DNA of 50,472 nucleotides from Melioribacteraceae bacterium 4301-Me (GTDB lineage Bacteria; Bacteroidota; Ignavibacteria; Ignavibacteriales; Melioribacteraceae), in contig JBGORM010000012.1 in NCBI GenBank assembly GCA_041538185.1, forward strand, positions 1 to 50,472. Reading direction: 5' to 3'. A program made the translations under genes and the position numbers. This document shows positions 33,653-42,816 of the stretch, piece after piece. Numbering within the stretch: the first letter of the stretch is position 1; every line of letters begins with the position of its first letter. The notes beneath the pieces were generated by a model. It worked only from the letters and a program-made list of their open reading frames with translations, made no database searches and was not told the origin of the DNA.

Positions 33653-34015
33653 TGCAACACCTTTATTTTTATCAGAAGTTTAGACGTATTATTTTTCACC
33701 ATGTTGTATAAAATATATATAGAATTTATTAATCCCAAATTTTCGGTTTATTTTTATAAAAGGGAGCATGATAGTAATGAGTTGTAGTAGAGATACATCG
33801 GTTGTCTTTATGAAAAACTCAAGGGCACTCTTGTAATAATAGTAATTTCTTATTCTACGGTAAATTTCTTTATTTCGCCAAGAGCACGAATCCAAAGTTC
33901 TGCAACATACTCGACAACAGGCAATCTTAATTTTAACTTAGAAATATAACCTTGCTTTAATTAATACTGTCCAAAGGCAATTGGAGAAATTTTGTAATAA
34001 TCTCTCTAAATAATT
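33653..34015. other. Intergenic region with a possible gene remnant
   Basis: No complete gene. On the minus strand, frame ending at 33850, about 33 codons read 'GYISKLKLRLPVVEYVAELW' then 'IRALGEIKKFTVE', which looks like the natural end of a protein, but there is no credible start and a stop lies just upstream. It may be the tail of a deleted gene that once followed the RND operon. A 68-codon frame at 33689-33895 overlaps it out of register and looks like noise. Confidence 0.25.
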
Positions 34016-37000
34016 TTATTTAGATACAGCAGTTTCATGGAGTATTTCTTTTTCGGTTTCGCCTAATGTTACATTACTTACTTCTTTCTTTTTATCTGAG
34101 AACACAGAATAAACAACTGGAATTACAAAAAGGGTAAGCAATGTAGAAAAAATTAATCCCCCTATCACAGCAATACCCATTGAAACGCGGCTTTGTGAGC
34201 CTGCACCTATTGCAAGTGCAATAGGGAGTGTACCGAGGATAGTGGAAAGACTTGTCATTAAAATCGGTCTAAATCTTAAAACAGCAGCTTCCTTGACTGC
34301 ATCAATTATTTTTAATCCCTGTGCTTTTTTCTGGTTAGCAAATTCAACTATAAGTATGCCATTTTTTGTAACGAGACCAATTAACATAATCATTCCTATT
34401 TGACTAAATATGTTTATTGTTTGGTTGAAGTACCAAAGTGAGAATAACGCACCAGCAATAGCTAATGGCACAGTGAACATTATGATGAATGGATCGCGAA
34501 AACTTTCAAATTGTGCTGCCAGAGTTAAGTATATCAAAACGAGGGCGAGCAAGAAAGTGAAAAGTAAACTTGATGAGCTTTCAACAAAATCTTTAGAAGC
34601 GCCATCTAATGCCGTAGTAAAAGTATCATCTAATACTTTAGCGGCTATATTATCCATAGCTTTAATTCCATCGCCTATAGTTTTTCCTGGTGCAAGTGTT
34701 GCTGAAACAGTAGCGCTAACGTATCTATTGAACCTGTAAAGTTGTGGAGGTGTGCTTCTTTCTTTTAATGTAATCAAATTATCAAGCTGAATTAAGTCCC
34801 CTTTATTATTTCTAACGAAAAGAGAGGCAAGATCAATCGGTTTATTTCTATTTTGTTTTAATACTTGTCCAATTACCTGATATTGTTTACCATTCATAAT
34901 AAAGAAACCGAATCGTTGACCGCTGTAGGCGAGTTGCAGAGTTTGTGCGATATCGAGAGTAGAAACGCCAAGGTCTCTTGCTTTGGTTCTATTTATTTGT
35001 ACTAATAGTTCGGGCTTGTTAAATTTTAGATTAACATCTACTAATGCGAATGTTGGGTCTTTTCTTGCTTCGTCTAAAAATTTTGGAATTATGTCTCTTA
35101 GTTTTTCAAAATTTGGCGCTTGAATTACATATTGAACTGGTAGTCCACCTCTTCTCGTTCCAATTGATTGGTCCTGTACAACGAATGTTTTAGCGTCACT
35201 TAATCTATGAACAAGTTTTGTTATATGGTCTGCAATTTGTTGTTGAGTTTCTGACCTTTGGTCTGGGTCTTTTAATATTACTCTTACAAAGCCCGTGTTG
35301 GTAGAACTTGAAGACCCATAGCCGGGTGAAGTAACAGAAATTAATGCATCAGTTCCTTTTACTGAATCTTGCAATACTTTAATTAAGTTGTTCATATAAC
35401 TATCCATAAAATCGTAGGAAGAACCTTCAGGCGCTGTAGAAGAAATTCTTATTTGACTTCTATCTTCTAAAGGTGCAAGTTCTTGAGGTAAAATTAAACC
35501 AAAAACAATTATCAAAATAAATGCAATGCCCATTATAGTAAAAGCCAGCCACCGTTTCGACATAAAGGCGTTTAGTTTATTTCTATAATACGATTCCAGC
35601 CATTTAAAAAAAGGTTCAGTTAGAATATAAAGCTTGCCGTGTTTTTCTTTTTTTCGTAAAATTTTAGATGCCAGCATTGGAGTAAGTGTTAAAGCAACGA
35701 ATGCAGATATTAGGACTGCGCCCGCAATTACAACTCCAAATTCTACAAATAAACGTCCTGTAATTCCTTTTAAGAACATAAGCGGCAGGAAAACGGCAGC
35801 TAATGTAATTGTAGTGGAAATAACAGCAAAGAAAATTTCAGAAGTCCCTTTAATACTTGCTTCAAAAGAATTCATGCCAGCTTCAATTTTCTTAAAAATG
35901 TTTTCTAAGACTACAATTGCATCGTCAACTACAATCCCGATGGCTAATACGAGTCCAAGTAAAGTAAGCACGTTGATGGAAAAGTTTACAATATACATTA
36001 TAAAGAAAGCACCAATTAGACAAATAGGAATTACAATGATGGGTATGAATGTTGTTCGCCAGTCTCTTAAGAAGAAGAAAATTATTAAAATAACCAATGC
36101 GAAAGCAAGAAGAATTGTTTCTTCGACTTCAGCAATTGATTGGCGTATGTACTTGGTCACATCAAATCCTATTCCTAATCCAATATCAGGAGGTAAATCT
36201 TTTTTTATTTGGTCAATTCGTCTGTAGAACTCATCAGCAATTTTAATGTAATTTGCGCCTGGTTGGGGAATTATTGTAACACCAACCATAGGTACGCCAT
36301 CTCGTTTTAGAATAGTCTTATCGTTTTCCGGATAAAGTTCAGCATAGCCTATATCCTTTACTCTTACTAAAGAACCGTTAGCTTCTTTAATAATCAGGTT
36401 GTTAAAATCATCGACTGTAGTCAACCTTCCCATTGTTCTTACAGTTAGCTCTGTATTTTTCCCTTCGATTCTTCCAGAAGGCAGTTCAACATTTTCTCTG
36501 TTTAGAGCATTTCGTATATCTAAAGGAGTAATTTTATATGCGCCTAATTTGTTGGGGTCCATCCAAATTCGCATTGAATATTTTCGTTCGCCCCAGATCT
36601 GTATTTGACTCACACCGGGTATTGTTTGAAGTCGTTCTTTAAAAATATTATTGGCAATGTCAGTTAAAGCGAGTAAATCTCTTTTCCCGCTTTTGACGTT
36701 AAGAAAAATTATTGGCACGGCATCTGCATCTGCTTTAGAAACAACAGGCGGGTCGGCATCGGGAGGCAAATTAGAACCAGCTCTTGAAACACGGTCCCTT
36801 ACATCATTGGCTGCTGCTTCAAGGTCTACTGAAACATCAAATTCAACTGTGATTGTACTTCTGCCGTCTCTACTTACAGAAGTTAATGACCTGATGCCAG
36901 CAATTCCGTTTATTTGTTCTTCTAATGGTTCGGTAATTTGAGATTCTATCACATCGGCATTGGCGCCAGTATAATTTGTCGATACAGTAATGATAGGCGG

Positions 37001-37123
37001 GTCTATGCTTGGATATTCTCTTACGCCCAGAAATGTGAAGCCTATAGCACCAAATAATATTATTGCAAGCGACATTACAATTGCGAGTACTGGTCGCCTT
37101 ATGCTTATTGATGATAAACTCAT
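34016..37123 (-). CDS. RND family (HAE1/AcrB-type) efflux permease
   Basis: A 1035-residue inner-membrane pump with the standard AcrB layout: TM1 after 'SISIRRPVLAIVMSLAI', a large periplasmic loop, TM2-TM6, a second loop, TM8-TM12. The proton-relay residues are present: the Asp-Asp pair in TM4 'AIGIVVDDAIVVLENIFKK' and the Lys in TM10 'IGLVTKNGILIVEFANQ'. Full length and an unbroken frame suggest function as a proton-driven exporter of hydrophobic or amphiphilic compounds. The gene starts 36 bases after its membrane-fusion partner on the same strand, with a GAGGG site before ATG 37123. No TolC-type outer-membrane channel gene lies nearby, so it must borrow one. Substrate cannot be predicted. 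Confidence 0.92.
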   Translation of the reverse strand: MSLSSISIRRPVLAIVMSLAIILFGAIGFTFLGVREYPSIDPPIITVSTNYTGANADVIESQITEPLEEQINGIAGIRSLTSVSRDGRSTITVEFDVSVDLEAAANDVRDRVSRAGSNLPPDADPPVVSKADADAVPIIFLNVKSGKRDLLALTDIANNIFKERLQTIPGVSQIQIWGERKYSMRIWMDPNKLGAYKITPLDIRNALNRENVELPSGRIEGKNTELTVRTMGRLTTVDDFNNLIIKEANGSLVRVKDIGYAELYPENDKTILKRDGVPMVGVTIIPQPGANYIKIADEFYRRIDQIKKDLPPDIGLGIGFDVTKYIRQSIAEVEETILLAFALVILIIFFFLRDWRTTFIPIIVIPICLIGAFFIMYIVNFSINVLTLLGLVLAIGIVVDDAIVVLENIFKKIEAGMNSFEASIKGTSEIFFAVISTTITLAAVFLPLMFLKGITGRLFVEFGVVIAGAVLISAFVALTLTPMLASKILRKKEKHGKLYILTEPFFKWLESYYRNKLNAFMSKRWLAFTIMGIAFILIIVFGLILPQELAPLEDRSQIRISSTAPEGSSYDFMDSYMNNLIKVLQDSVKGTDALISVTSPGYGSSSSTNTGFVRVILKDPDQRSETQQQIADHITKLVHRLSDAKTFVVQDQSIGTRRGGLPVQYVIQAPNFEKLRDIIPKFLDEARKDPTFALVDVNLKFNKPELLVQINRTKARDLGVSTLDIAQTLQLAYSGQRFGFFIMNGKQYQVIGQVLKQNRNKPIDLASLFVRNNKGDLIQLDNLITLKERSTPPQLYRFNRYVSATVSATLAPGKTIGDGIKAMDNIAAKVLDDTFTTALDGASKDFVESSSSLLFTFLLALVLIYLTLAAQFESFRDPFIIMFTVPLAIAGALFSLWYFNQTINIFSQIGMIMLIGLVTKNGILIVEFANQKKAQGLKIIDAVKEAAVLRFRPILMTSLSTILGTLPIALAIGAGSQSRVSMGIAVIGGLIFSTLLTLFVIPVVYSVFSDKKKEVSNVTLGETEKEILHETAVSK

Positions 37124-37159
37124 AAAAACCCTCTTTTTTCTACTACTTAAATTCTCTAA

Positions 37160-38224
37160 TTAATTTATTGCAGTTATTTTAACAGGAATTTCGGGGCGTA
37201 ATTGAATTATACCGGAAGTAATCACGGTATCTCCTGCAGAAACACCGCTTATAAGTTGAACTTCTTTATCGGTTCTGATACCACTTGTAACTGTGTGTGA
37301 CAGAGCTTTACCGTTTTTATAGAGATATACTTTTTCACCTTGAATGTCAGGAACTAAAGCTTGGGTAGGTATCATTAAAGCATTTTTTATTTGATTAAGT
37401 ATGACAGTCACTTCAACGTAAGCACCTGGCAGTAGTTCATAATCATTGTTATTGGCAACGGCTCGTACTAAAAGAGTGCGAGTGTTCTGGTCAATTTTAG
37501 GTTCAATAGCATAAATTTTCCCCGTATAACTTTTACCTGTAGTCTGCAGCTTGAATTCAATTAATTTACCTTCTTTTATTTCTGAATAATATTTCTGTGG
37601 GACGGAGAATTCAATTTTTATTGGATTAAGACTTTGGATGGACGCAATTTTTGTCTGCGGTGAAATATAACTGCCAATACTAACTGAGCGCAAACCTATT
37701 ATTCCGTCAAATGGGGCTTTAATTTCTGTTTTGTCAATTAATGCTTTTGTGTAATCTATATCTGCTTGGACGCCTTTTAGTTCGCTTAAAGCAGCATCAT
37801 ATTCTTGTTGACTGGTAAGATTTTTTTCGAGCATTTGACGAAGACGAAATTCTTTGTCTTTTGCCAAATCTAATCTGGAATTATTTTTTGCAAGTGTTGC
37901 CTGTAAATCTGCATCGTTAATTTTAATAAGTAATTCACCCTTTTTTACTCTTTTTCCTTCTTCAAATAAAATTTGGGTTATTTTACCTGATATCTCACTT
38001 CTTAACTCAACTTCTTCGTTACCAATAATAGTGCCATTTGTATATATCTTATCATCGACAGGTTTAGGTTTTAAGACTTGCACTTCTACAGGAACAGCTG
38101 AAATTTCAGCAGGGTCCGATGTTGTTTTTTTATTGCTGTTCAACAGGTTCAATTTAGGAAGCAGTAATATTAGAATAATAATTAAAAATAAGGTGTAAAT
38201 GACAATTCTTTTTTTATTTTTCAT
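37160..38224 (-). CDS. RND efflux periplasmic adaptor (membrane fusion protein)
   Basis: A 354-residue HlyD/AcrA-like adaptor. One N-terminal hydrophobic helix anchors it (no lipobox Cys). It has split lipoyl halves ('VELRSEISGKITQILFEEGK' and 'TEIKAPFDGIIGLRSVSIGS') flanking an alpha-helical hairpin of about 60 residues ('RLRQMLEKNLTSQQEYDAAL'), then beta-barrel and membrane-proximal domains. It links the permease encoded next to an outer-membrane channel. AAGGAA lies before ATG 38224. The short helical hairpin is like that of MexA/AcrA relatives in Bacteroidota. Confidence 0.9.
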   Translation of the reverse strand: MKNKKRIVIYTLFLIIILILLLPKLNLLNSNKKTTSDPAEISAVPVEVQVLKPKPVDDKIYTNGTIIGNEEVELRSEISGKITQILFEEGKRVKKGELLIKINDADLQATLAKNNSRLDLAKDKEFRLRQMLEKNLTSQQEYDAALSELKGVQADIDYTKALIDKTEIKAPFDGIIGLRSVSIGSYISPQTKIASIQSLNPIKIEFSVPQKYYSEIKEGKLIEFKLQTTGKSYTGKIYAIEPKIDQNTRTLLVRAVANNNDYELLPGAYVEVTVILNQIKNALMIPTQALVPDIQGEKVYLYKNGKALSHTVTSGIRTDKEVQLISGVSAGDTVITSGIIQLRPEIPVKITAIN

Positions 38225-38470
38225 GGGGTTCCTTTTAGTTAATAGCTAAGTTCTTTGGCAACTAATATTATAACTCTTTAGACAAAATTAAAATAAATTG
38301 GTTTAATTGCCCTGTCCTGAAATTTAGCTACAAATTGAAAGCTGTTTTATTTGGTTAAGAGAAAATAAATTAACCGTTCAACACCTAAGTTTTTTTATAA
38401 AGTAGAATTAGTAGGTAGTAATTTTTTGTTTGGCGGTGGGTGAATAGAAAAAGTCAATTTAGATGTGAAA

Positions 38471-38593
38471 TTAATCTTGTGTTCCATTGGAGTCTTTCTT
38501 TTCTATTGTAAATATTTTGAACATGCAATAAAAAGTTAAGCCTATTATTGCAGTCCAAGCAACGCCCATAAAAATATATCCGCCAGTGTTCAA
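38471..38593 (-). CDS. Small single-helix membrane protein, about 40 aa
   Basis: A short gene below usual length cut-offs. From TTG 38593 the product is about 40 residues: a polar start 'NTGG', one hydrophobic helix 'YIFMGVAWTAIIGLTFYCMF', then a charged tail 'KIFTIEKKDSNGTQD'. A perfect AAGGAG lies six bases before the TTG. An in-frame ATG at 38608 (45 aa) would bury that site inside the gene, so TTG is preferred. The pattern is like small accessory subunits that accompany sodium symporters or respiratory complexes, but no such partner is next to it, so no function is assigned. It lies 246 bases upstream of the RND adaptor start and could share its transcript. Confidence 0.6.
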   Translation of the reverse strand: MNTGGYIFMGVAWTAIIGLTFYCMFKIFTIEKKDSNGTQD

Positions 38594-38739
38594 GTTATTC
38601 TCCTTCATATTTATTATGACCTTATTGTTTATGACGAAAACAAGTGCTAAAATTAAATTGAGTGAACATAGCTAAAAGAGAAGTTACATTCAAACATTTT
38701 TATATGCTAAACGGTTTACAGTTAATGGTGGGTCTAAAT

Positions 38740-38758
38740 AAAACTCAAAGTGAGTTTT
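38740..38758 (-). terminator. Hairpin terminator downstream of the PEBP gene
   Basis: AAAACTCA-AAG-TGAGTTTT is a perfect 8-base stem with a three-base loop. On the minus strand it is followed by TTTTATTTA, fitting a terminator about 140 bases past the PEBP stop. Otherwise 38609-38896 shows no gene. Confidence 0.5.
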
Positions 38759-38896
38759 GTAAATTAACATAAACATTTTTTTTGTAGAAACACAAAAAGT
38801 TTCCTAACATCTTCCATTAACAAAAAAGATAGGGGTACTTTACCGATAAGTTCAAAATAATATAAATATGATTAGAACTATGCCTTGTAAAATGGC

Positions 38897-39445
38897 TTAT
38901 TTTGTCCTTTTGTATGTACCCATTAGTTCTGCTTTGTCTATAATGTGGTTTTTCATTGCTTCCAATAGAGTTTTTTTTGTGGTAGATGAATCTAAATTAA
39001 GAATTGTATCCAGAGCGTACAATTTAAAGAAGTAACGATGAGTACCGGAAGGTGGACATGGACCACCATATCCAACATAATGAAAATCAGTGGTGCCTTG
39101 CTTTATACCTTCGATGGGTTCTTTACCTTTTGGAATACCTTCTCTTAGTTCAGTTAAGGTTGGTGAGATAAAATAAATAACCCAATGGACCCAATCGCCG
39201 ATTGGTGCATCCGGGTCATCACAAATTAATGCTAACGATTTTGTTCCTGTAGGAACACCTTCCCATTTAAGGGGCGGAGAAATATTAATTCCATCGCATG
39301 TGTACTTAACCGGAATTAATTCTCCGTATTTAAAAGCTGTACTTGTGATTTGAAATTTCATTTTCTTTTCCTTTTTTATTTGTTGTGCAATGCAGTCTTG
39401 AGAAATTATTATAATTGATAAAACAAAGAGAAAATATTTTTTCAT
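38897..39445 (-). CDS. Exported YbhB/YbcL-type PEBP family protein
   Basis: A 182-residue protein with a signal peptide (about 20 residues, ending 'SQDCIAQ') and a complete phosphatidylethanolamine-binding-protein fold. Family blocks: 'YTCDGINISPPLKWEGVP', 'LICDDPDAPIGDWVHWVIY' (ligand-pocket DPDAP and HW), and 'GYGGPCPPSGTHRYFFKLYA'. Bacterial members are related to Raf kinase inhibitor protein, but their role is not settled. An AAAGGAT site precedes ATG 39445. A second Met at ~residue 29 ('MKFQITSTAF') matches where cytoplasmic relatives start, so the signal peptide is an added N-terminus. It follows the kinase-like gene by 18 bases. Confidence 0.9.
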   Translation of the reverse strand: MKKYFLFVLSIIIISQDCIAQQIKKEKKMKFQITSTAFKYGELIPVKYTCDGINISPPLKWEGVPTGTKSLALICDDPDAPIGDWVHWVIYFISPTLTELREGIPKGKEPIEGIKQGTTDFHYVGYGGPCPPSGTHRYFFKLYALDTILNLDSSTTKKTLLEAMKNHIIDKAELMGTYKRTK

Positions 39446-39463
39446 TATGTATCATCCTTTAAG

Positions 39464-40201
39464 TTAGTTTTTAAATTGATGAGAAAAATGAGTTTTAAAA
39501 TATTCAGGGAACCTTTTAATAACGCAATGCCCAATCATTTCAGCAATTTCATCTGACTTTAATAGGTTTGTATTGATTATTGCATGATAAAGAAATGGGT
39601 CTTCAATGTTTTTGTGAAAATAAGTCTTGATGAAATTTCTTCTCGCTTCATCTTCTTTTTTTATGAAGGCCTCCGCTTTTTTTCTATCAAGCTTGTATAA
39701 TTTCATGGCGTTTTCAATTCTAAAATCTAATGGTGCTATTAACCTCAGATGAAAAGTATTTTTAAGATTAGCAGTTATAATATTTGCACCTCTTCCTACA
39801 ATTATTAAATTTCCAATCTCGGCTAAACTCATAATTGTCTTTGAAATACGTTTTATTAATGAAAGCTTAGAAGGACTTAACCCGAGTAATTCCGAAAACC
39901 AAGAATCCATTTTCATGGGTTTATCTTCATCAATCATGTTTCTGAAATGCTGAGGAAGCTTTGGGTCCTCCATAATTTTTTCTATCAACTCTCTATCGAA
40001 ATAAGCCCAATCGGAATATTCCTCTATAGCATGAGAGTTAAGATATTCAACTAATGACTGACAAATTGATGAAGCGCCTATCCCTGTTTCTCTAGATAAA
40101 GTTATTATTGGTCCGCCTTTTCTTTTTTTAGTAGGGTCTGTTTCTTGAGTATGCTGCTCAATATAAATGCGAGCTTTTTCGTATGCGCTGAGGATTTTCA
40201 T
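39464..40201 (-). CDS. Cytidylate kinase-like family protein
   Basis: About 245 residues from ATG 40201, with GGGGAGG six bases upstream; a GTG one codon earlier is less likely. It belongs to the AAK26/cytidylate-kinase-like P-loop family: 'PIITLSRETGIGASSICQSL' is a degenerate P-loop (GxGxS-like, Lys/Gly-rich form lost), followed by 'WAYFDRELIEKIMED' and 'LIIVGRGANIITANL', then 'FHLRLIAPLDFRIENAMKLY' and Arg-rich 'DEARRNFIKTYF'. True Cmk supports CMP/dCMP phosphorylation; members of this branch lack proven activity. Whether it binds ATP is uncertain because the Walker A Lys is not evident. It is probably co-transcribed with the PEBP gene. Confidence 0.78.
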   Translation of the reverse strand: MKILSAYEKARIYIEQHTQETDPTKKRKGGPIITLSRETGIGASSICQSLVEYLNSHAIEEYSDWAYFDRELIEKIMEDPKLPQHFRNMIDEDKPMKMDSWFSELLGLSPSKLSLIKRISKTIMSLAEIGNLIIVGRGANIITANLKNTFHLRLIAPLDFRIENAMKLYKLDRKKAEAFIKKEDEARRNFIKTYFHKNIEDPFLYHAIINTNLLKSDEIAEMIGHCVIKRFPEYFKTHFSHQFKN

Positions 40202-40559
40202 CACAGCCTCCCCTGAATGTTTATTATTAATAAAATGGGGAAAGGACTCAATCGTAAACTAAAGTAACATTTTGGAATTATCAAGCGGGTGAATTCTCAA
40301 ATTGTTTGGAATTTATTATTCTGAAAAATTATTTTGTACAACACATAGTGTGTTTAAGATAATATATCTGTTATCTTATACATGCAATTGTTACGGTGCT
40401 GTTTTCTTTTTTGCTTATTGCTTCTTACTAATGTTGGATTTTTCCACCGAAATTGCAGTTTACTGAAGAGGTATAATTGTTGCTGATATTTTTTCGAAAA
40501 GAAATTTATTTAAGAAGTATTACAATTAATAGCATTTTATTAAAAAAAGAGAAGCGGTT
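40202..40559. promoter_or_regulatory. Divergent promoter region with two palindromes
   Basis: This 358-base gap lies between divergent genes and holds no gene. Two palindromes lie side by side: ACACA-TAG-TGTGT (40341-40353) and TAAGATAA-N8-TTATCTTA (40355-40378). Their position in a divergent promoter region and their perfect arms suggest regulator binding sites; no regulator gene is nearby. Confidence 0.4.
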
Positions 40560-41462
40560 ATGAAGAAGATATTATTAACTGTAGCAGCAATATTGTGTTT
40601 ATTAGAATTGACTGTCTTGCCTTTAGGCTTAAAATTATATGCACAAGATACTACAAATATAGATCCTTACCAGTACTTTCCGGCTTACGTAGGTAACCGC
40701 TGGGTATATGAAGGGGGTAATCATGGGCTGGGTAGTTGGTCAGTTAGTAAAGATTCAATCGATTTGCAAGATAGCAGCAGGTACATTAATCCTTCCCCTG
40801 ATGGCGCATATTACAAAATAGACAAAAACTATAATGTTTTTTTCGCTCCTAATGATGGAGGGGGGTGGCTTATGTACAAATTAGATGCTAAGGTTGGCGA
40901 CTCATGGAGATTAAATCCTGAATATTCTAATATAGCAGCCAAAGTACGGGATATTTCTCCCGGGTATGTCTTCGGAAAGTTAACCACGATAAAGACTATT
41001 GATTATTATATACTCACACGCGGAGATACAGTAATTACAGAATATTCAATATCAGACTATTGGGAGAGGTTAGCATACGGCTTTGGGGTGCTTTCCTGGG
41101 AAAATGGAGCAGAAGAACCCGATTACTTAGTTGGCTGCAGAATAAACGGTGTTAATTATGGAACTTTAGTAGGTGTAGAAGAAAACCCAATTATTCCTTC
41201 GGAATATGTACTTTATCAAAACTATCCAAATCCATTTAATCCGTCTACCACAACATCTTTTTCATTACCCGAGTATTCTTACGTGGTTATCAAAGTGTTT
41301 GATATTCTTGGCAGAGAAGTCAAAAAAATAGTAAGTGATTATTTCATTGCCGGCAAACATTCAGTAGAATTCAATGCCGGTAATCTTCCTAGCGGAATAT
41401 ACTTCTATCAGTTAATAACAGACAAAACAACAAAAACAATGAAGATGCTCTTACAGAAGTAA
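40560..41462 (+). CDS. Secreted T9SS protein, divergent member of the cassette 'partner' family
   Basis: A 300-residue secreted protein with a signal peptide (ending 'GLKLYAQ'), a ~190-residue body and a T9SS sorting domain ('YQNYPNPFNPSTTTSFSLP', 'VFDILGREVKKIV'). The body shares its frame with the partner proteins at 41824 and 45487: an early 'VGNRWVYEGG' (their 'VGNVWQYY'), a mid 'SVSKDSI' strand, and a late 'GCRINGVNYGTLVGVEEN' (their 'INGRKYGTIVSVEDN'). So it is a distant copy heading the tandem array. AGAGAAGCGGTT precedes ATG. No catalytic motif is visible; an adaptor, inhibitor or chaperone for the following peptidase are all possible. Confidence 0.75.
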   Translation: MKKILLTVAAILCLLELTVLPLGLKLYAQDTTNIDPYQYFPAYVGNRWVYEGGNHGLGSWSVSKDSIDLQDSSRYINPSPDGAYYKIDKNYNVFFAPNDGGGWLMYKLDAKVGDSWRLNPEYSNIAAKVRDISPGYVFGKLTTIKTIDYYILTRGDTVITEYSISDYWERLAYGFGVLSWENGAEEPDYLVGCRINGVNYGTLVGVEENPIIPSEYVLYQNYPNPFNPSTTTSFSLPEYSYVVIKVFDILGREVKKIVSDYFIAGKHSVEFNAGNLPSGIYFYQLITDKTTKTMKMLLQK

Positions 41463-41500
41463 CATCAAAAAAATATTGTTAAATAAAAATGGAGCTACAA

Positions 41501-41809
41501 ATGAAAACTCTAAAGTACTTTGTGATATTTTCTATGGTTATTTCTTTTCAGCTTTTTGGGCAAGAATTTAATTGTATAACGGCATCGATTCAAGAAGTGC
41601 CAGCACAATCAAGAGGCAGATGGCTCCCTTCGGAAGGCACAATAAATGTGCTGATCGTTTTTGCAGAATTTTCCGATGATAATTATGATATTTACAATTC
41701 AAGATGGGTAAAAGGCAGTGCCCCGCAGAATATGAACAATTGGGTGGACCAAACATGGTCATCAAATCCAACTCAAGGTTCGCTTACTCATTACTTTAAT
41801 GTATTTTGA
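41501..41809 (+). pseudogene. Truncated M6-like metallopeptidase (N-terminal part only)
   Basis: About 102 codons from ATG 41501, with GGAG six bases upstream. The signal peptide ends 'SFQLFGQ', followed by 'LPSEGTINVLIVFAEFSDDN', 'WVDQTWSSNPTQGSLTHYFN' and then a stop. This parallels the first ~100 residues of the intact peptidase at 46471 ('YIPTSGTIKVFVIFAQFKDD' ... 'YNLSHYFNEMS'). Everything after the 'HYFN' point, including the zinc site, FN3 domain and sorting domain, is missing, and the next partner gene begins at once. A deletion or unequal crossover between tandem copies explains it. Translation is possible but the product could not be a peptidase. Confidence 0.7.
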
Positions 41810-41823
41810 TTCAACTGGTAATT

Positions 41824-42804
41824 ATGAAAAATATCATAATTATATTGTTTTTTCTACTTAGCAATACATGCATTGCACAAATACATATAGAATATCTTAA
41901 TGATGTCCCGGCAGAATTCAAAGAAAAGTATTACAGCCAAAAACGTAATTACAATCCGTTGCAAGTTGGAAATGTTTGGCAGTATTATGCTCCTGAAGAC
42001 AAGAGTTATATAACAACGTGTGTAGTGGAGGATAGCATAATTAATGGTAGAAGATATTTTAAGAAAATATACTATAAAATTAGTCCGCGAAATAACGACC
42101 TTGTCTGCTGGGAGAGAAATGACACTGTAAGTGGTGTAACCTTTATGCTCGATTTTGAGGATGTAAATGGGAACGGGGATTATCTCGAAGAATTACCCGT
42201 TGATAGTCTGGAAAATCCCTTCTGGTCACGTTATATAACTTACAAATACTCGTTTACCGTTCCGAACCCTTTCTCATTTTACCCTGGTCAAAAATCTACA
42301 CTTGTTAAAGATACAAATTGGGTAATATTAGAGGGAGATACAGTGATTAGCCGTAGATTTGAAATACTGGAGTTATTCTGGTGGGAAGAAATAATAGAGA
42401 GTTTCGGGATATTTTCTTTTAGTCTTGAATCTCCGCTTAGCTACTGTACCGGAGCTATTATTAATGGGCGTAAATATGGAACGATTGTAAGCGTTGAGGA
42501 TAATAAAAATCAATCTCTGCTTTCAGAATTTTATCTGAGTAATAATTATCCTAACCCATTTAATCCAAGAACTACTATTAATTATTCCGTTCCTCAAAAC
42601 AAACACGGTAATTCATATTTACATGTAAGGCTGATAGTTTATGATCCTCTCGGAAGAGAAGTTGCTGTCTTGGTTAATGAATCAAAACCACCCGGTAACT
42701 ACAGTGTTGTATTTAATGCACAGAATCTTCCCAGTGGAGTTTACTACTACTCATTAATTTCAAGCACTACAATAATTACAAAATCAATGGTTTTAATTAA
42801 ATAA
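41824..42804 (+). CDS. Secreted T9SS 'partner' protein of the M6 cassette, copy 2
   Basis: About 326 residues from ATG 41824; the frame runs open to a TTG at 41806 overlapping the previous stop. A signal peptide ends 'SNTCIAQ'. The N-terminal ~45 mature residues ('HIEYLNDVPAEFKEKYYSQK', 'YNPLQVGNVWQYY') and the C-terminal sorting domain ('NNYPNPFNPRTTINYSVPQN' onward) are nearly the same as in the copy at 45487, while the middle ~170 residues are clearly diverged. Its stop overlaps the AAGGAGG site of the M6-like gene, which starts 12 bases on, the same spacing as in the other copy. I do not recognise the family; the fixed pairing implies joint function. Confidence 0.8.
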   Translation: MKNIIIILFFLLSNTCIAQIHIEYLNDVPAEFKEKYYSQKRNYNPLQVGNVWQYYAPEDKSYITTCVVEDSIINGRRYFKKIYYKISPRNNDLVCWERNDTVSGVTFMLDFEDVNGNGDYLEELPVDSLENPFWSRYITYKYSFTVPNPFSFYPGQKSTLVKDTNWVILEGDTVISRRFEILELFWWEEIIESFGIFSFSLESPLSYCTGAIINGRKYGTIVSVEDNKNQSLLSEFYLSNNYPNPFNPRTTINYSVPQNKHGNSYLHVRLIVYDPLGREVAVLVNESKPPGNYSVVFNAQNLPSGVYYYSLISSTTIITKSMVLIK

Positions 42805-42816
42805 GGAGGTAAAAAA

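Noticed and set aside
33689..33895. 68-codon minus-strand frame
   Set aside because: Tyr/Arg-rich and out of register with the more protein-like fragment ending at 33850; no ribosome binding site.
35634..36227. 197-codon frame antisense to the RND permease
   Set aside because: Ser/Thr/Ile/Lys-rich shadow of a well-conserved gene on the other strand; no signal for its own expression.
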